Positions 61,152-64,000 of a stretch of DNA of 64,000 nt are shown in pieces. Under the pieces are notes generated by a model. That model made no database searches, was not told the origin of the DNA, and saw nothing but the letters and a program-made list of their open reading frames with translations. The stretch is from Marisediminitalea alba. Its GTDB lineage: Bacteria > Pseudomonadota > Gammaproteobacteria > Enterobacterales > Alteromonadaceae. The position numbers were made by a program, and so were the translations under genes. Numbering within the stretch: the first letter of the stretch is position 1; every line of letters starts with the position of its first letter. The stretch is taken from NCBI RefSeq assembly GCF_002993365.1, contig NZ_PVNP01000204.1:59737-123736 (forward strand), in the 5' to 3' direction.

Positions 61152-62420
61152 ATGAATGCTTCCAACAAGATCACACTAACGATTGTTCTGATTTTCACTG
61201 CGGTGTTCAGCTTGCTGGCGGTCGCGATGTTCTATCAGGCCAGAGCAGATATCAGCGAAGAAGGTGAAGCCGCGCTACAGCTGGCCGAAACCCTGGCGAA
61301 AGCCGACCTGGACAGCGAAACGCTGACCGGTATTTTACAAAACAGCCGTCACCTCACCGTTATTGAACATCCCGAACATTCTGATCAACTGCCACTCACC
61401 GGCTCACTGGAGAAGTGGCTCGCACCACCACCAGCAAGCACCACCATTCAGGCAGCATCGGGAGAACCCATTACCGTAGTCGCTAATAGCGCGGCTGAAT
61501 TTGATGAAATTAGCGCCACCCTGGCGAATGTGTTTTTCATTTTCGTGATGGCACTTTTACTGACACTTTTTACCCTGCGTTATGCGGTAAACACCCGCCT
61601 TAAGCCACTGGCCGAGCTCTGTCAGGGGCTTGATTCCATTCAGTCAGGCCAGTTCAGGTTGTCGGCAGCGTCAACCGATATTGCCGAAATCCACAGGTTG
61701 ATTGAGCATTACAATAAGTTAATCAGCTCACTGGCCAGCAAGGAAACTCAGGTTGCCGGGTTACGTCAACGCTTGTCGGCGCTGCAGGAAAATGAGCGAC
61801 GACTGCTGGCCAGAGAGCTTCACGATAATCTTGGCCAGTTGATCACAGGTATTACGGTACAAACCTATATGCTGGAGCAACAAAAACAAAACCCCGACTT
61901 TATAATCAAAGCCTGTGCGACCATTCAGCAACAATGTGACGCCGTACATCAGGGGATGAAGGATTTAACTAACCAGCTTTATCCGGTCTTTTTAAACAAG
62001 CTGGGGTTAACTACCTCTATCGCACAGATGATCCAGACCTGGCAGGACATTCATCAGATTGAGGTTAACTGGTTACCCGATGCTGCCACCCTTGCCAGTA
62101 ACCTCAACCGTGACACCCAGATTTATCGCATTACACAGGAAATATTTAATAACATTGCCAAGCATTCCCATGCCACTGAAGTGACCATTGGCTTAACCAC
62201 TACCCACGACCAGCTGACTCTGTTTGTACGCGATAATGGCCGGGGCTTTAATCTGCAACAATCAAAAGCCGCCGGGCTGGGGCTGGAATCCATGCATGAG
62301 CGGGCCTCTTTGCTTGGCGGTACACTTAAACTTGATACCCATGCTAAGGGGACGACAGTTACTCTGGTCGCACCTTTGCAACCACAGGATGATCTCCACT
62401 ATGAATATTCTGATCGTTGA
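61152..62420 (+). CDS. NarX/UhpB-type sensor histidine kinase
   Basis: A 422-residue membrane kinase. Two membrane segments (about 7-29 and 125-150) bound a short periplasmic domain (about 95 residues). A HAMP linker follows, then a HisKA_3 domain with the phospho-His in ARELHDNLGQLITGI, and an HATPase domain (NNIAKHSHATEV, VRDNGRGF, GLGLESMHERASLLGG). It overlaps its partner response regulator by 20 bp. The ATG at 61152 is preferred; upstream codons lie in a poor region. The signal it senses is unknown. Confidence 0.9.
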   Translation: MNASNKITLTIVLIFTAVFSLLAVAMFYQARADISEEGEAALQLAETLAKADLDSETLTGILQNSRHLTVIEHPEHSDQLPLTGSLEKWLAPPPASTTIQAASGEPITVVANSAAEFDEISATLANVFFIFVMALLLTLFTLRYAVNTRLKPLAELCQGLDSIQSGQFRLSAASTDIAEIHRLIEHYNKLISSLASKETQVAGLRQRLSALQENERRLLARELHDNLGQLITGITVQTYMLEQQKQNPDFIIKACATIQQQCDAVHQGMKDLTNQLYPVFLNKLGLTTSIAQMIQTWQDIHQIEVNWLPDAATLASNLNRDTQIYRITQEIFNNIAKHSHATEVTIGLTTTHDQLTLFVRDNGRGFNLQQSKAAGLGLESMHERASLLGGTLKLDTHAKGTTVTLVAPLQPQDDLHYEYSDR

Positions 62421-63036
62421 TGACCACGCTGTAGTCCGCCAAGGCTACAGTGCGCTACTTACCATGATGCTGCCTGATGCCGTTGTCAGCGAAGCCGAGA
62501 ATGCCCAGCAAACGCTGAAAGCGCTCGCCGCTACAGACATTGACCTGGTTATTCTCGACATTAATCTGGAAAACGCCAGTGGCCTGAATCTGGCCGGCCG
62601 GCTGCTAAAACGCTGGCCACGGCTTAAGATCATCTTCTTCAGTATGTTTGACGAGCCCTCGGTAGTGAACCGTGCAATTCAGACCGGCGCCAAAGGGTAT
62701 CTGAGCAAGCGCAGCAAGCCAGAGGTGATGGTTGAGGCGATTAAAGCCGTACTCAATGGTAAGCGCTATATCGAACACAACATTGCTATTCAACTGGCCA
62801 CCCACCAGCTCAACGATGCAGATGACAGTTGCAAGCAACTCACCCAACGCGAGTTTGATGTGTTTTTAGGGATCGCTAAAGGCCTCGACCGGGCTCAGTT
62901 AGCCGACGAACTCAACGTCTCCAGTAAAACCGTTTCGAATACACTCACCCAGTTAAAAGCCAAGCTACAAATCAGCACGCACGCAGAACTGGTGCACCTG
63001 GCCATTGAGCAAGGCTATCTGAAAGTGGCTGTGTAA
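62401..63036 (+). CDS. NarL/FixJ-type LuxR-family response regulator
   Basis: A 211-residue regulator. Receiver domain with MNILIVDDHAVV and phospho-Asp in DLVILDINLENASG (about residue 54), and Lys in GYLSKRSKPEV. The C-terminal LuxR-type HTH reads LTQREFDVFLGIAKGLDRAQLADELNVSSKTVSNTLTQLKAKL. The ATG at 62401 lies inside the kinase gene; the frame continues upstream but without family similarity. Targets may include the depolymerase next door, by proximity only. Confidence 0.93.
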   Translation: MNILIVDDHAVVRQGYSALLTMMLPDAVVSEAENAQQTLKALAATDIDLVILDINLENASGLNLAGRLLKRWPRLKIIFFSMFDEPSVVNRAIQTGAKGYLSKRSKPEVMVEAIKAVLNGKRYIEHNIAIQLATHQLNDADDSCKQLTQREFDVFLGIAKGLDRAQLADELNVSSKTVSNTLTQLKAKLQISTHAELVHLAIEQGYLKVAV

Positions 63037-63042
63037 CTTGCC

Positions 63043-63113
63043 TCACAGGATAGTAAAATAGGACTCCAGCAGCTCAATGGCCTGGCGGGTTTTAACCGAC
63101 ATTGTCGGATAAT
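63043..63113 (-). pseudogene. 3' remnant of a gene cut by the IS5 element
   Basis: On the minus strand a frame is open from the IS border to a TGA at 63045-63043. It reads NYPTMSVKTRQAIELLESY and ends FTIL. The YP-x4-K-R-x-I-x-L pattern resembles the end of LysR-type regulators (YP followed by a basic helix). The upstream part of the gene should lie beyond 64000, on the other side of the IS. Confidence 0.5.
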
Positions 63114-63115
63114 TA

Positions 63116-63998
63116 GGGCGTGTTGATCTTTCGTGAGTAATTTTTAAACAGCATGGTAAAGGGTTATAATTTGCTTCGCCAAAAGTAAAACCATAACCAA
63201 TACCATGCCAAGAACAATACTAACTGATATTCGATGGGAACTGCTACTTCAAGTTATGAAAAGTACAGGCCGTATTTACGATAAAACTGAACATCGAATG
63301 ACATTTGAAGGAATACTTTATCGAATGAGAACTGGTATTCCTTGGCGAGATCTGCCCTCTGAATTCGGAGAGTGGAGTACCGTATACAGACGATTTAATC
63401 TTTGGTCAAAGAAAGGGATTTTAGATAACCTTTTCAAAAGCTTATCTAGCATGGCTGATTTTGAGTGGGTCTTTCTTGATGGCTCGATAGTTCGAGCACA
63501 TCAACATAGCACAGGAGCAGCAACTGAAAGCTCAGAGCAAATAGGCAAAAGTCGTGGGGGTAATTCAACCAAAATTCACTTAGCTGTAGATAGTGGAGGA
63601 TTACCGATTTGTTTCGACTTATCAGAAGGTCAACGCCACGATGTTGTTCATGCGAATAGTTTGGTTGAACAGCTTGATGAAGTGAACACTGTCGTTTGTG
63701 ATAAAGGCTATGATAGCGAACAATTCCGCTGTTTTGTTCGTGACCACGGTGGAACACCAGTGATTGCTACACGGAATTACGGTCAAGATATTGATAAAAA
63801 AAGCATGGATTGGTGCTTATACAAATACCGACATTTGGTTGAAAATGCATTTGCAAGAATTAAGCAATATCGAGCTATTTCAACTAGATACGATAAGTTA
63901 GAGCGAAATTATGCCAGCATGGTATCGCTGGCATTTATGTTAATGTGGCTGCCGATGTATTGTTGAGCAAAATATGTACAGAAAAGATCAACACGCCC
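63116..63998 (+). mobile_element. IS5-family insertion sequence (complete)
   Basis: An 883-bp element flanked by TA dinucleotides (63114-63115 and 63999-64000), with terminal repeats: TAGGGCGTGTTGATCTTT at the left (63114-63131) and its exact inverse at 63983-64000, counting the TA. It holds one transposase ORF. A TA target duplication and GGG start fit the IS427 group of the IS5 family. Confidence 0.88.
63205..63966 (+). CDS. IS5-family transposase
   Basis: A 253-residue DDE transposase in one uninterrupted frame. N-terminal DUF4096-type domain: FEGILYRMRTGIPWRDLPSEFGEWSTVYRRFNLWSKKG. Catalytic residues: Asp in FLDGSIVRAH, Asp in VVCDKGYDSEQF, and Glu in HLVENAFARIKQYRAISTRYDKL (the Y-R-E-like signature). 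Many IS427 relatives need a frameshift, but this one does not. It is AT-rich compared with its surroundings. Confidence 0.93.
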   Translation: MPRTILTDIRWELLLQVMKSTGRIYDKTEHRMTFEGILYRMRTGIPWRDLPSEFGEWSTVYRRFNLWSKKGILDNLFKSLSSMADFEWVFLDGSIVRAHQHSTGAATESSEQIGKSRGGNSTKIHLAVDSGGLPICFDLSEGQRHDVVHANSLVEQLDEVNTVVCDKGYDSEQFRCFVRDHGGTPVIATRNYGQDIDKKSMDWCLYKYRHLVENAFARIKQYRAISTRYDKLERNYASMVSLAFMLMWLPMYC

Positions 63999-64000
63999 TA

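Noticed and set aside
1..64000. tRNA, rRNA, CRISPR arrays, prophage
   Set aside because: No T-loop-like or rRNA sequence, no regular short spaced repeats, and no phage structural genes were noticed on reading; a dedicated scan could still find a missed tRNA.

Overview
The window reads as a chromosomal segment of a marine-type gammaproteobacterium, most likely in or near the Alteromonadaceae. This rests on the set and order of housekeeping genes (gltBD; mtnN-cobD-btuF; tyrS/mepM/anmK; glnA-ntrBC with a DUF4124 gene between; typA; rraB), on the balanced base composition, and on secreted proteins carrying both PEP-CTERM-like and GlyGly-CTERM-like tails. Genus and species cannot be fixed from the sequence alone. 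No rRNA, tRNA or CRISPR array was seen.

Layout. 1-5.9 kb: gltB (5' end just outside the window) and gltD, closed by a strong terminator. 5.9-7.6 kb: a small palindromic MITE-like repeat whose left terminal repeat is split by an IS1111-group (IS110 family) insertion sequence. 7.6-15.2 kb: selO, two proteins of little-known function, a small porin plus phosphate-binding-like protein pair, and the mtnN-cobD-btuF-rhodanese cluster. 15.2-21.8 kb: DUF2721 and GNAT genes, tyrS, mepM, anmK, an Lrp-type regulator and an Old Yellow Enzyme. 21.9-25.7 kb: an unusually long Cys/Met-type PLP enzyme, divergent from a 2-hydroxyacid dehydrogenase, then a GST-like protein and erpA with a good IscR-type site. 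25.9-36.5 kb: a CHAT-domain lipoprotein, a PhyH-type oxygenase, two bacterial PH-domain membrane proteins, a DUF6776-type protein, a ClC transporter, HemJ, a YecA-like protein and an atypical NRAMP-family transporter. 36.6-47.7 kb: a MalY/PatB-type enzyme, a lone receiver protein, typA, the nitrogen-control block glnA-DUF4124-ntrB-ntrC with recognisable NtrC sites and a sigma-54 promoter, an HPt/HD-GYP-like protein, plsC and rraB. 47.9-63 kb: a secretory and surface region holding a c-heme lipoprotein, a Tat-exported FAD oxidase, a giant two-nuclease exoenzyme ending in a dockerin module, a cohesin-like PEP-CTERM protein directly after it, a porin plus solute-binding protein, a subclass B1-type metallo-beta-lactamase, a choice-of-anchor H protein, a secreted PHB-depolymerase-type esterase, and a NarX/NarL-like two-component pair. 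63.1-64 kb: a complete IS5-family element that appears to cut off the 3' end of a minus-strand gene.

Most notable: (1) the dockerin-tailed nuclease followed 21 bp later by a cohesin-like, membrane-anchored protein, which suggests a minimal cell-surface nuclease-docking pair; (2) the nested mobile elements, where an IS1111 element sits inside the terminal repeat of a MITE whose ends match those of the IS5-family element at the far end of the window; (3) a stretch in the non-coding end of the IS1111 element that matches its target flank and could be part of a guide RNA. All functions are inferred by reading motifs; no database search was possible.
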